Assembly: GCF_003073045.1 (NCBI RefSeq)
Contig: NC_037602.1
Span: 8,418,464-8,482,463, forward strand
DNA length: 64,000 nucleotides
Direction of reading: 5' to 3'
DNA from: Pomacea canaliculata
Lineage: Eukaryota; Mollusca; Gastropoda; Architaenioglossa; Ampullariidae
The notes under the pieces were generated by a model. It saw only the letters and a program-made list of their open reading frames with translations, had not been told where the DNA came from and did not search any database. The position numbers were made by a program, and so were the translations under genes. Each line of letters begins with the position of its first letter. Position 1 is the first letter of the stretch. Of this stretch, positions 1 through 12,704 are shown piece after piece.

Positions 1-190
1 GGCAAACTACTGAAAGCGGACTAACTAGTATGCTCGTAGAGCCTCTGCCCACCCAACGGATAGCATCATGGTCCTCTCTATGTACTAATCTTCTGTCGTG
101 GGCTTCTGCCCGTGATGAACAAATGTTTCTTTTTGTTCAGCAGTGCTTTTAGGCCCTTGGTCACCCAAGGTTTGTTGTTAGGATAAACAT
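1..190 (-). mobile_element. LINE (non-LTR retrotransposon) fragment, endonuclease-RT linker
   Basis: Read on the minus strand, about 110-190 translates to a stretch containing YPNNKPWVTKGLKALLN. This resembles the linker between endonuclease and reverse transcriptase in CR1-like non-LTR retrotransposons, which typically reads PNNKPWVT followed by a lysine-rich helix. The frame breaks within about 60 codons and the fragment runs off the window edge. It is a dead relic. Assignment is from remembered family features, not a search. Confidence 0.5.
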
Positions 191-249
191 ACACTGCCTT
201 GATGGACTGGTGCAATCAACACTATTTTACTCCTCACTTTTACTCCTAA

Positions 250-350
250 CTGTGTGTTAAATGTCTGTATGTGTATGTGAGCAAAGACAAATTTCTGTCC
301 TCCTGGGCAGACAATAAAGTCTGTTTTGATTTTGATTTGATTTGATTTCA
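250..350 (+). mobile_element. Retroelement 3' tail with AATAAA and TGATT-type tail repeats
   Basis: An AATAAAGTCTG motif is followed by TTTTGATTTTGATTTGATTTGATTT (split here only as a repeat of TGATT/TTGATT). This is the usual 3' end of several invertebrate LINEs. The tail ends immediately before the AATAG splice acceptor of the next exon at 355, so the retroelement tail appears to supply the pyrimidine-rich part of that intron end. Confidence 0.45.
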
Positions 351-354
351 ATAG

Positions 355-1805
355 GACTGACAAAGTCCCTGTACCCGGACTCAGAGTGGACTGCATCCAG
401 CCAATCATCGGTCGCTACGTCAGCTTGTTCAAAGCAACTCTCGATCCTTTGACGATTTGCGAGTTTCGTGTGTTTGTCGATAAAACGGGTGTGAGACACT
501 TTTGAATACACAAAGTATAAAAAGAAAACAATAATATATTTATTATATATTTTAATATATATTTATTTAATATATTGATATAACTGTAATAAACAGGTTT
601 ATCGCGGATTAATGACTTTTTTCTTTAAGGTGAAACGACAATTAAGGTTCTGAAGTTTTATAGACATAATTAATGATCGAGTTTTGAAGTAAAAGATGAT
701 AGATAATGAAGTGTTTATGTTCAGTTGACACCCCAACGATAGGACTTTGTTTATATTCATAGCAGCTGTTTAAGCTATAACATTGAAGCATTTTCAGACT
801 TTGACTAACGATATATATGATTATTTTATAAATGATTTTATTGAAATGTACGAAAAAAAATTTTGCTCTGTTTTGTTTCGTAGTCACTAATTTCCAATGA
901 AAATTTTGTTTCCCTCAAAAACTAAATATTTTTATTTTACTTTGCAGTAATTGAGGTTGAATGCCAAAAAACTGCTGTTCAGCTGACATCACCTGCTGCT
1001 AATCTGTTAACGACATGTAAGTCAGTAATTTACGGATTAGACAAAATTATTGAAAAATATTAATGACATAAAGCCGGTTATCGTAATTGTAGTGCTCGTG
1101 CGCGGTAGAGGTGTGTGAAGACTAGTCTCAATAAAACCCTCCCTCGCCATTTGGCCAAAATAATGAAAGGCAGAAAGTTATCTTATTGTCATAAACAATA
1201 TCCTTAGACTAAACTATTTGAAGCAGATGATGGAAGTAACCGTTATATGGAATAAATGCTAAATGCTCATTTTATTATTCTTTAGTGGTTTGTTGCTTAC
1301 TTTGATACCGTCTTCAAAGACCATGATAGAATCACAACATGATCTCTTAAAATGTTTATTCTGAAGAAAAGAAGTCTTTACTTGAGAAGACAACCCTTGA
1401 CAAATACTCGTTTCTAGTAGGAACTATTCTTAATCTTTTCAGGAATATATCATGCTATTTTTAGACCAATATTTACAGTAAGAGAAAGTTATCCGGCCTA
1501 TGTATATCATTTTTTTCTAATTTATTATTTGCACAGGTGGTTATTCAGCTGTCATGGACAACTCCCGACTAATCAGCCCAACTTTCAAATCGTTTCACGG
1601 CGTTTCCGCCATCAGATGCGCAACGGAATGTGCGCAGACGGACAGCTGCTTTGGCTTCAACTCTATGACGTCAGCGGCGGTGTCCAACAGCAGTGTGACG
1701 TGTGAGCTGTTGCTGGGTCTCCTGGTGTTCGTCCCATTCGGTGACCCCGTCGTGAGTCAACAGAAAGGCTGGAGGGTGTTCTACACTGGTGCACCTCTAG
1801 GATGA
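355..1805 (+). CDS. 3' end of a fucolectin-PAN domain secreted protein gene (partial)
   Basis: Three plus-strand exons fit by splice sites and phase: 355-488, 948-1016 and 1537-1805, ending in TGA. The first encodes the end of an F-type lectin (fucolectin) domain: VPGLRVDCIQPIIGRYVSL, then an LTICEFRVFV strand. The middle exon adds a short linker (IEVECQKTAVQLTSP). The last encodes a PAN/apple-like module with the expected cysteine pattern (IRCATECAQTDSCFGFNS, then a VTCELL Cys and a closing aromatic strand). Exon phases 1-2 and 1-2 match at both junctions. Upstream exons lie outside the window or are not visible. Such proteins are usually secreted, with fucose-binding lectin and protein-protein adhesion domains. 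The combined architecture is inferred from the reconstruction. Exon calls are strong, exact family moderate. Confidence 0.7.
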
Positions 1806-2357
1806 TTCTGTCTGACAACTCACACACCTCACCCGCAAATCTCGCGAGATATAGAAAACTGTGTTACGGGGTAGAGGTGGTGGTAGGGAGGTAGAAAATG
1901 ATTTTCAATGTTCAGTTTCTATTTCTAAACAAATTTGTTTTAAAATTAGAGTTAGAGACATGTTTGTCTGACAGTAAAATTTATGAGATGCACAGTAATG
2001 TTTGTATGTGCTACATTATCATGCTTTTCACAACAAACCTTATCTTTGACTTGAAATGCTTTGCATTTCTATTTTTCGTGTGGAAAACCAACTCCAATGA
2101 TTTCTTTGTAAGATACTGAGGTTGGTACATTCAAAAATACTAATTTTTTTTAATTCACGCGACTAGCCACTTACCTTTCGGAAGATTTTCGAACATCGAT
2201 TCTACCGAGTTAAAGCTCAGTCTGGAAGAATGTCCTTAAAAAGAAGTGAACAATCAAACAACTGATATGATAAAAACACCTATTAAGTCTTTAACTTTTT
2301 GCAAACGAACTTTTAGATGGTTAATTAGTTATCACTTAATTATCTCCGTGGACAAAA
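1806..2357. other. 3' flank of the fucolectin-PAN gene
   Basis: AT-rich sequence with no supported gene. It presumably includes the 3' UTR of the plus-strand gene, but I see no convincing AATAAA close to the stop. Confidence 0.4.
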
Positions 2358-3255
2358 GTGATTAATGCAACTTGCTCTTGTAATTTAAAAAGTCGCCTAC
2401 TAAAAAAAGATGGGCTTCGTGTAGGCCACCTAAACATTAATAGCTCCCTAAAAAAAATACCTGAGGTAGAAACATTCATATTCAACTTCGGAACCCACTT
2501 CTACATTTTTTTGAAGCCCGGGTTACGGAACTTGTCTCCCATAACGACATTGCTATTCCCGGGTACACACTAGAACGTCGGCACCCAGAACACAAACATG
2601 GAACTGGTTTAGTCACCTACACCAGCACCTCACTCGATACTAAACGCTTGAACCACCTCGAAAACTACGACTTACAGTCAGTCTGGCTAGAAATAAAATT
2701 GAAAAACACGGCTCCATTTCTTGTAGGATTTATTTAAAGAAACCATAACGAACTATCCGAGTGGACGGACCACTTCAGCTCCATGCTAGATGCCAGAATA
2801 CATGCTGCTAGGGGACTTCAACATCGACCTCCTGAAACCGAATAGACAATGGATTGAGAGGATCAGCCTATCGAGCCTCACCAACTAGTTACCACCCAAC
2901 AAGATCCACTAACACATCACAGACACTGATTGACCGTATCTACGTCAGCAACCAACACAACATACTCGAAGTCTGTGTGTACCCTCGACAGGCTGCAGCG
3001 ACCACTTCCCTATATGCCTGACGTGGCGCAAAAATGGAACCAACATTCCCAGAAGTTTACACAAAACAATCCCCTACCGCTTAAAAACTTTGAGGAAACT
3101 AAATTTTTAGCTGATCTACTCTCAGCTAAATAAAATATAAGATATCACAGACCCAGAGGAAGCTTCTGTGACTCAAAACAAATTGATACCGCTCTTGTTT
3201 ATTTTACCTCTCGTAAACAAAGAATTGTCATTGTCATTGTCATTGTCATTATTGA
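2358..3255 (+). mobile_element. Degraded LINE apurinic-type endonuclease relic
   Basis: Across shifting frames the plus strand translates to recognisable pieces of a non-LTR retrotransposon endonuclease. It starts with GLRVGHLNINSSLKKI (the N-terminal strand with the conserved Asn), then YTLERRHPEHKHGTGLVTY, then a GDFNIDLL-like motif near 2815 and a SDHFPI-like motif near 3000, which hold catalytic residues in this fold. Several frameshifts separate the blocks, so the copy is dead. A TCATTG tandem repeat at 3226-3252 looks like the element's 3' tail, implying that most of the RT region was deleted. Confidence 0.7.
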
Positions 3256-5565
3256 TAGAGAAACAACTGTTGTAATATATTAATTTACTTTTTCCGATTG
3301 ATAATGTATATTCCTCCCCCAGTTTGACTGTTTTACAGCATCTGCTTTCCTTGAAAATAAAATTGTCTTTTGCAGATAGTTTTTCATAAGTGTACTCAGT
3401 TTAACTCCTGGTCTGAATTTGTGTGACCAAAGACAGGTTTGATTTCTTGGGTGACTATAAACACCCAACATAGTGATATTTTACGGTCATTCAATAGAAC
3501 TTGTGCGCAGACAAGTTAACATACAGTAGAGAAATTAAGCGACAGAAGGAAAAAAATGAACAAAGGAGACAAAAGAGCAAGGTAGGACTTAGGGGAAAAT
3601 TTATTAGAAGGGAAGAGGAATGAGGGAGAAAGACGGGACGAAAGACGGGAGGAAAGACTCGAGTGAACAGCGGAAGTTGTAAGAGAAAATGTTCATCGAC
3701 ATCGATGGAATTATCTGCTTTTCGAACAAAAGAATCTTTGAGAGAGCTAGAGAGAATTACAAGAAAAATATACATGCATGCAATATTTTTACAAAAAGAT
3801 AAAAATCTTGAAGATATTTTGTCTGGTAGAAAACGGCTTTGAAAAAGTAATTTGGCAACTCAGTGAAAGAGCTTGAGGCAATATTAAAAAGGTTTCATAA
3901 GAAAGCCAGAGAAAAGCCGTTTTGTTAAATAATGAATTAAGAAAAAGATCTTCGGTTGACATCCAGCTGACTTCAGATGACTGGTCCTTTCACCAGGGAT
4001 GATGTTGCCAAGCATGAGCGACTTGGTTCAATAGTTCTTCAACTTCATGCACGGATGGTCTGCTAGGTAGGCTAAGTTGCCATTCAGGTATGTTGACTAT
4101 AAACGGATTTGAGAAAACGTCTACACTGACGAGCAGAAAGTCGGTCCTGTGGCTGGTCGTGATCTTCGAGGGTGCCATTGTTCCCTCCGTGCTGAAGAAG
4201 CTTGTCTTGTCATTACATGTTCCTGTCTGTCCACGGGGAAGTGTATTGTTTAGAGTACCAGCATCCCAACCCAGGTACACGCACATTATCTCCAAATTAC
4301 CCACCTGTGGACTCATTACCCGAATCCTCAGTAAAGGTATCGAAACTTTAGCTTTCTCTTTTCCCTGACAGTCAACTGTTTCCTTCTCCCTGTATCTCCT
4401 TCTCTCAGTTTGAGGTTTTAACACCATTGTTTTAACACCATTGATCACATATTTAGTTTTTGTAGCTACTGTTTGAAAAATTCTGCTGATGCATGGAAAC
4501 CTCTTTGCTCCGTTTATTGATATTTGAAAGTCTTGAATGTATTATTTAAAGTTGTAATGAACGACTCAGTCGTTAAAGCACTCGTTCCACTCCTGGCCTC
4601 ACTGATGTATTTTGTTAACAAGGTTTAATGCGGGGTGATACGATTCGAAATACTTTTCTTTAATAAATTAATCGATGACGTAGTTAGTAGACATCATGGT
4701 GATCAGGAATCTTCCTAAACTCCTCTAAATTATTGATCATATTATTGGAAACAATGTCGTCTCGCGCAAGACTAATAACACAAACAATAACAGTCTGTAA
4801 TTGTGCTGATGATGTTTACTTGTGATCGCACAATGGTTGCATACAACGTTTGTGGAGAAACAATTTTTTTATACATGTATATGAATATGAAGTATGGATA
4901 CTATTTTTTTCACTTTCCCAGACACGCCCAAGAAAGAAGAAAACAAACAAGCCATGTTCAGTCTCAATCTGATGATCAGGTTGCGTGTGTCACAAGAGGA
5001 AACAAGATGACTGAGGAGAGGATGGAGGAGAGTGAGAGCGGGAGGTTATACTTTTGTGATTTGCCACCTACTGTAACAAAGCTCACTAGACTGCAGGTAG
5101 AGTAAGGACATCATTTTCTACATTGGTTTGTATTTTCTAAAACCAGTGGGGAAAAAATTAATAAACTCGGGGGAAAAAACCTGCATGTTCGGAAAATGTC
5201 CACAAATAATACTTAAAGCATCAAAACAGAAATAATAACTTTTACTTCTCTATATCTTCAAACCCTTTTTTTCTTTCTGTTGGAATGACATTGAAAACAT
5301 ATGAGGTTACTGACGATTATGTCTTAAAATTTGTCATGTTCAGAAAAGGTACATAAAAGTTATTCTTAGTAAATTAACTTCAAAGGACACTTTTTTTCTC
5401 TCTTTTCTTTGTGTTTTTCAAACTATTGCAGTTGGTGTAAGTATGTAAAGTATTTACATTTAAATGGTGCAAGCTATTTACAAAAGATCTTCATGTGAAA
5501 ATCGAGAATTGTATCAGTAGAACACAGGGCAATGGATGTTTTTGCCAAACATTCTCCATGTGCCA
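3256..5565. other. Intergenic, 3' flank of SLC12 gene A
   Basis: No gene recognised. On the minus strand 3990-4448 stays open for 152 codons and is less AT-rich than its surroundings, but the protein (KVSIPLLRIRVMSPQVGN near the middle) matches no family I know. It could be a retroelement remnant or an exon of an unseen gene. A 15-bp direct repeat (TTTTAACACCATTG) sits at 4414-4443. The gene A 3' UTR should fall in 5000-5565; no canonical AATAAA is evident there. Confidence 0.35.
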
Positions 5566-8500
5566 TCAAGAAGTGAAGGTCAATACACTTTGCTGATTTC
5601 CACGAAGCAGAAGTGTGGGAGGCAGGTCCCGAGACAAAGTGTCCAGCCAGGCCATGTACAGTCCAGAAGGACAAAACTTTCTGGGAACAGGAAGGGTTCT
5701 GGAACAAAAATTTAGTGCAACTATGCTCAGTAATCGCGAATAACATTGCAGAACCATGGATCATATGAAAAATAACTGCTGCCCCTGCGTTGGCATGTAT
5801 CATCATCTTCCTCTAGGAAATTAAAAGCACCCGGATTACAAAATAGACGGCTTGATGATTTTTTACAGATCTTTACCTGACAATGTACCTGATTAGTGTT
5901 TTGCTATGTACAAGAAAACAGAATGGAAATTTTTTTAAATATAAAACTTATTATTCTAAGAACGTACACGACAATGAGTGATGCATCCTTGGAGAATTCC
6001 AGAAGTTTTTCTCTGATTTTGATCTGCATATATATCTGCAACAGATATCAAGTTTGTCACTAGCTATTAACTTCAAAACCTCGTAACTATTAAATCTCTT
6101 CACTTCGTTATTTATTAAGGTCTCTAAATTTTTCATCTTTAAGCATTTACACACACAGGTGTAAGAACCAAATTATCCGTATTCTGAATCCTATTATGGA
6201 CAAAATCTACACCCCTATAAACATATATTCTAATAAGTGAATGCACACACACATGCGCTCGTTGGAAGTAAGACTGAGGTTCGAACCTTTTCTTTGTGAG
6301 AGGCGAGATCGGCGTCTGAAACCTTCCATGGATAGTCATCCTGAAATTCTCCCCCTTTTAGTCGCCATTGGTAAATAACTTCCTCGAACTCCTTATAGCT
6401 AAACACACACACACCACAAGATTCAATATGAGCATCAAGTACATTAAATAATAAATAATAATAAATAAAACATATGTGTAGCGCCTTTTTCTATCCTCAG
6501 CCAGAATCAAGGCGCTTAAAATATAAACACAGAGACATAAGAATAACAACGGTCTCAAAACAAAGACTTTATTGGGTTTTCAAGCTGTGTCATCAGACTT
6601 TCACACAATTTACCTGTTCAATAGGAGGGAGGAAAGCAGTAGGAGAGAAAAATTGACGGAGTGTGAGAGACAGAGGAAGAACAAGAAAAAAGAGGGGGAA
6701 AGTGCAGGGAAAGACAAATAATAAGGCAGATCCACACACACACACACAAAACAATTCAAATAATTATATAATTTTTGTAAGACTTATATAAACTATCATC
6801 TTACCTGCTTCTTTTTGGCTTTGTCCTGAGGTCCGGTACCACTGTTATTTCAGAACAGTCGATCCTGAGTTTGTTTAACAATGTGGCCATTCTAATGATA
6901 AAAAATTAGCCTCGTGATTCACTCGTATAATGACAGAGATGGCAAGAATACATCCTCAAACTACATTAAGACTGGTCATCGACACTCTTTAATAGACAAA
7001 TCTCTCCATTTATTTACTTTCCCTCCCTTGTCAAAGAACAAAACATCAATGCAAAATTAACTGAGTATAGTTATCATGTTAATGACATGAGACTAAGCAT
7101 GTCGTCTGCAACGTTTGGTTTATTTTAATTTCTCGCGGTGGCTGCTGTACCTTAAAGTTTTCTAAAATCAGTATAAAAAAAAATATTCTGAAGTGAAACT
7201 CACTGCCTGTGGTCTGCATCTATGTTTGATCTCTTGGTGCCGGCACAGAACACACGAAGCTTGCAGTTCTTCCATTGTTTGCGGGTGGACAACAGGTAAG
7301 GCACGAGGAGTCCTAGACCTGCATGGGGACAGGTGGGAGGCACACAATCAGACATAACTTCTACAAGAGTTGGGGGTGGTACATGAGGACTGTTGATATA
7401 TTTAGCTATTAGTGGGCACACTTAAGTTGATGTAGACACCCGTAAACTGCGTACATTAGATGCAAAGGACATAAAATATAAACAGTCTTATAACCGAAAT
7501 AGACTATTTTAAATAAAGTATAAATATTAAACCAAAGTATTATAAATATTTTAATAATCTAATACGAATATTGAAATAATCTTGTATAAATATTAAAATA
7601 AGTACGTATTAAAATAAACCAGTAAAAAAGTTAAATAAACTTGTGTAATATTAAAATGATCTACTATATATATATATGTTATACAAGAAACAAGTATGTA
7701 TATATACCTTTAAAACATTAATTTGCCTAATTATCGATTTAAAAATAAATGTAAATCTGAAATTAAATTGTTATAAATATTCAATAAACTTGTTTTATTT
7801 CCATAGTTTTCCACTAGTCAATAAACTAATAAAATAAAAATTTTCAGACGTTTTCAACAAAACGACAACTATTTAGCTGTACCGTTATAAATATACACAG
7901 CGAAAACAATTATAAGCAATACTCAGTAATAAGGTATTGAGTAGACTGTGTATAGACAGCAGAAGATCGACCTTCTGACCTCCGTCATCGAAGAGCCACC
8001 AAACGTCGATGGTTCCTTGTTGCTTGCCTCTGAACCTGTTGAAGCTCGGAGCATCGTCTGAAGACTCACACTTGGACAGCGCGCTGGACTGCGCCGGCCT
8101 GGGGTCACGTGCTTCGTCGCCATCGTTTCTGGCAGTGCCATCAGCATCTTACAGAATTATAAATATGATTGTGTGTTAATGTTAAAACTAATAAATTTCA
8201 GCATTTTTAAAAATTAAATAATCAATCAATGAGATGGAAATAGACTTCGCACATAACAATTGATGCAAATTTCTACAGCGCGGACATGGCTGCGTGATCA
8301 CGTGATACAGCGATCACTTGACATCCATGGTTACAACTTCATCGCTGAGCATTCTACCACGTGACCAGCAAGTTTCTTGATTTCCTTACCTTTGTCTCCT
8401 CTCTTGTCCTTTTTCTTCGCCTTCTTGCCCGAGTCCCCATCGCTCGCGTCGTCGTTTTGACGATCATGAGAAGCGTGATCATCGTTATCAGAACTGTCGT

Positions 8501-11151
8501 TAACTAGGTCGTCGATGTACCCGTTGTTGACGTGTCCTTGCCCTTGGCTGTGCTTGAAGGTCTTGAGACTGACATCGTTGCCGGATGGTTCTGTTAGCCC
8601 ACCCGAGGTCTTGTCTTTGTCTTTGCTGCTTTCTTCAGCATCATCGTCCTCAGAAAAATCTTCAATGAACATCGATCAGGAAGACAAGTTATTTTAACAT
8701 TAAGAATTGCGGTAGTGAGCTGTGTTACAGAAATTCCTAAATTCACGGCAGTATTAACAACATTGTATGTGTGAGTGTGTGTCTTAACAAAGGGCCATAA
8801 TCCAGGACATTTTATACGCAGGTGAGCAATCGCCATTCCGAGTTCCTTGATGAGGTGCACCTTTACGTGCTTATGAAAAGACTAATGCTCAACATTGTCA
8901 ATACCATGTTATGGTCTACATTAAATTACTAAAACAAGAAAGGTGTCCCAAAAGAGGAAGCAGAAGCGAACATACAAATTCACTTACCCGCCCCTTCCTC
9001 CATGCTAACATTGTCTTCGTCCAGACCCTCTAAGGTGTCGTCAGTTGCGTCAAGCAAATCATCGCTGACCTTGTGTGTGTCAAGGCCGCCAGGTACACGC
9101 AGGATGCCAACGCCGTAGTGGAGGTCAAAGGCGTCGCTAGTAGACAAAATATTGTCCTGTTTGAATTCAGGGCTGATGACAAGTTTGATAAATACATCGC
9201 TTACTCACTCCCTACCTCACTCACCTTGTTTATGTTTTTATTGATGATGATGTAATAATATTTCACCCTACTTTGAACGGGTCGTTGACCCATCAAATAA
9301 ACAGTTCAGTTTGGTTCATTCACCTTCCCATCTGGTCAGTCTCATTAACAAGATACAGCTTTCTTTGGTGATTTACTGGGTGGGCGATAGAAGAGGTATC
9401 TTGTGAGGGTGTATGATGGTTGGAAGCTTAACTTCCGATAGCAATTAACACATGAAGTCATTGCAAATGTTTCCAAAGTCTGTTTAGTGACTGTCCCTTG
9501 CTTACCATGACTGACTCTTCCGATCCTTTGTCTTTTTATGAGACCAATGAGGTCGCGTGCTGTATGTACGAGGATTTTAAACATGGAAAGGGAGATCAGT
9601 TTGCTGAATAGAATTCACCTTTATTTCTTATTCTCATCCCATGACCAGCCAATCATTATCAACACAATCACATCACGTGATTTCCGGGTGCTTACATCAC
9701 GACCTACCCTAACGACTTACTGAATGATGCCGACGTAGTTGTGGACGGACGGCGGTTCCGCCGTCTGCCAGTTGGTCTTGAAGCCCATCAGAAGTGTGTT
9801 TGGCCGCAGTTTGCCCAGCCCTTGCGACTTTACAAGGAGTAAACGAAATGTTTTGAGTGCATTATTCTGAATATCTGTTATGTTTTGTGAGCACGTGTGT
9901 TTTCAGCTTGGGAATGCTTGCAAAACTATTTAACTATATTTCATGAAATCCTGCATGTATGCATTTTATTTCTTTATCATTTTTTTTTTGCAGTGGAAGC
10001 ATTTTTTCTGGCCTATTTTTTTTTCATTTGCGTTTATTGATATTGAGTGCGAGCATCTAATATAAACATGCATAGAAATGTAAGTAACGAAACCAGGGTT
10101 ATTATAGCATTTAAATTTTTATGTTTGTTAGATTTCTTAAAAAATTGAATGTTTGCAGGAATTTCAAAATAAAAAAACATGCGTAGGCATAATACAACTT
10201 GCATCATCACCTCACTGACTTTCTAAAAGTTCAACAAGAGAAATAAAATATCTATCCAAATTACCTGCAGCAGGACCTGTACACCGTGACGTATTGTAGG
10301 GGCAGCGAGACTGGAATAGAAGGCGCGCACGTCACGGTTACTGAACCATCGGTAGGCTGCAGTGGACCGGAGATGACGTACGTGGCGCTGCATGTCACCC
10401 TGCACAGGAGAATTATTCACAGTCATAACCACAATCCCATGATAACCTGTCCAGCTTGAACCCTGGACCGCACATGTTTAAGGTCGTGTCGTTTCCGTCA
10501 GATGGAGGTTGTGGGTTCTGTGGTCAAGAGACTGTCGTGAAGTAAGTTTTATATTTATGTTCACATACTTTGAAAGGCCATGATAGTTTGGTCTAAAGTG
10601 AATTGTTTCTTCTCTAATGGCGGACACTTATAGTAAGACATTGTTGACTCATATTGTATGATGTCCGTGTCTCGTTCTTGTCCTGAAGCGCTAAGACCAT
10701 GATCCTCAGGAGTGTGAGAATGCGCTTTACAAATTTTGCATTTACTGTTATTAAATACATGGGCACATATTTGACTAATACTTACCACAAACACATGGCC
10801 ACAGACAAGAAGACTTTGACGCTTGGTGATGCAGGAAGTGAAGTCCACCAAGGCAGGTCTGTTCCGTGGGTATCCCGTCAAAGCTAGAATCTGTGGACTG
10901 TGTTGAAGTTAAATAAAACTTGAATCTGGTGGATAAAGCACATTTTTCGATATTTTAAAATATCTTTTCTACAAGTTACTTCTTTTTGTAATTGAAAAAG
11001 TCTGAAATCGACATTCAAATTCATGAGCATGAAGTAGTGTGAGATTCGTACCGGAAGTTCTTCACATGCTCATTAACATTCATCAGGCTGAGGGTTGATT
11101 TCAGCGCGTCGTTATACGCATGCGCCTGGGCTGATGAACCCCAGTTGACAT
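5566..11151 (-). CDS. SLC12A: Gene A exons 12-23: cytosolic C-terminal domain
   Basis: Matches the SLC12 C-terminal regulatory domain. Exon 12 has [17 protein letters not shown], exon 13 [19 protein letters not shown], exon 15 [17 protein letters not shown], exon 16 [19 protein letters not shown], exon 18 [13 protein letters not shown], exon 19 [11 protein letters not shown], exon 22 [17 protein letters not shown], and exon 23 [16 protein letters not shown] with [15 protein letters not shown]. Exons 16-18 form a variable hydrophilic linker, acidic then Lys-rich ([14 protein letters not shown]), longer than in copies B and C. The exon 20-21 junction codon is split AG|C. The domain mediates dimerisation and trafficking in known family members. 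Confidence 0.92.
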
Positions 11152-12641
11152 CTGCGGAATTTGAAAAGGTGTGATAATAACTTTAATATTAACATCATTG
11201 GCCGCTTTCTCATGAACGTATTTTATTTCAAAAGTAGACAACTGTCTAATATATGACTAGATTTGTAATATGTTTACACGATATTCATATAAATAATTTT
11301 GCATACATTAATATCCGACAACATTTGTCCAATGAAGAAGTCCCTTACCTGGCTTTCGGCGGACGAGGAAGACATAGAGACCGCTGACCATGATAACAGT
11401 GGCAAGGGCAGCCCACCACTTGAGAAGAAACATAATGACGAGGCAGATGAGAGCTCCCAGCAAGCTCAGCCACTTGTTGAAGAAATGGAATGACGGTCGA
11501 AACCCTGAAGAAGGAGAATATATTCAAAAGTTTCTGTTAGTTTCATTTGGTTTTTTTTTATCAACTCTTCCCGCCACTAAAATGAGAGGAGAAAAAAAAA
11601 ACTGGGATAAATATTTGCAGGTGTACAACATGACATAGAGAGATTGGCATTTATTCTTTGGGTTTCCTTCCATTCCTGTTAAAGTAAGCTGTATGAGAGT
11701 TTGTAATGAGAAACTCACCTGGAGAATTGGCAAACGCGGCATCGAAACAGGAGAAATTAATTAGTGCATAAGCCATCAAAAAGAAGTTGGAAATGATTGG
11801 AGCGATGATGTCCAAAGAACCTGAAAAAGAAAGCATTTAATATCCTTGATGACGAAGCCAGATATTTTTAGGTAAACAAAACCTTGCAAAAGAAACAAAG
11901 AAACAAATTGAAACAAAGAAGTATAAAAGGGACAGTGAAGTTTCGCAAAAAAAGTCAATACTCAGTTCCGGTCTAAAATTATTTACATTATATAAGTCAC
12001 ACTCACATAAATATTTACATTACATAGGTCACACAATAAAATTATTTAATTATGCGAATCATTAACATTCAAAATCCAGGTGTTACCTATGCAGCTCATG
12101 CCGACACAAATGACAAATGTCAGAATGTACCCCGGGCGTGGTTCGCCACCTTTGCCATACCCCTTGCCAAATATTCCAATAAAGGGGAAGAGTTTATCCT
12201 TGGCGAGGGCCTGGAGAGGAAAAAAAATAAACGACAAAAAATTATTCACATAATCATATGCAAGGTCTACTTATTTATCTTTATCTTGCTTTTTGCTCAC
12301 ACACATTGCTTCTGTTCAATCTGTGTTCGTGTTGTGTGTTGTCGTGTACCCAGCCCTGAAACATTCAGGAGAAGGAACAAGTGGGAAATAATATGAACAA
12401 AGATGAAGGACTCACCTGGAACACCTTTGGGGCACTGACGAGGCAAGCGAGGCTAGAGGACAAGGTGGCAGAGAACGCACCTGCGTAGATAAGAGGGCCG
12501 TAAGCAGAGGCCACGCCCATAATCTGAAAATACCATACAGGTAAAATGTTCCTCAGAAGTTGTATATGCTATTTATTACTTCTTCATCTCTTCATCAAAG
12601 ACGTTAACCATCGCTTTGTCTTCTCTCTAGAAAAGGAATTA

Positions 12642-12704
<63 letters not shown>

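Noticed and set aside
3990..4448. 152-codon minus-strand open frame as a gene
   Set aside because: No recognisable domain, no clear splice signals, and repeat debris nearby; kept only as a note.
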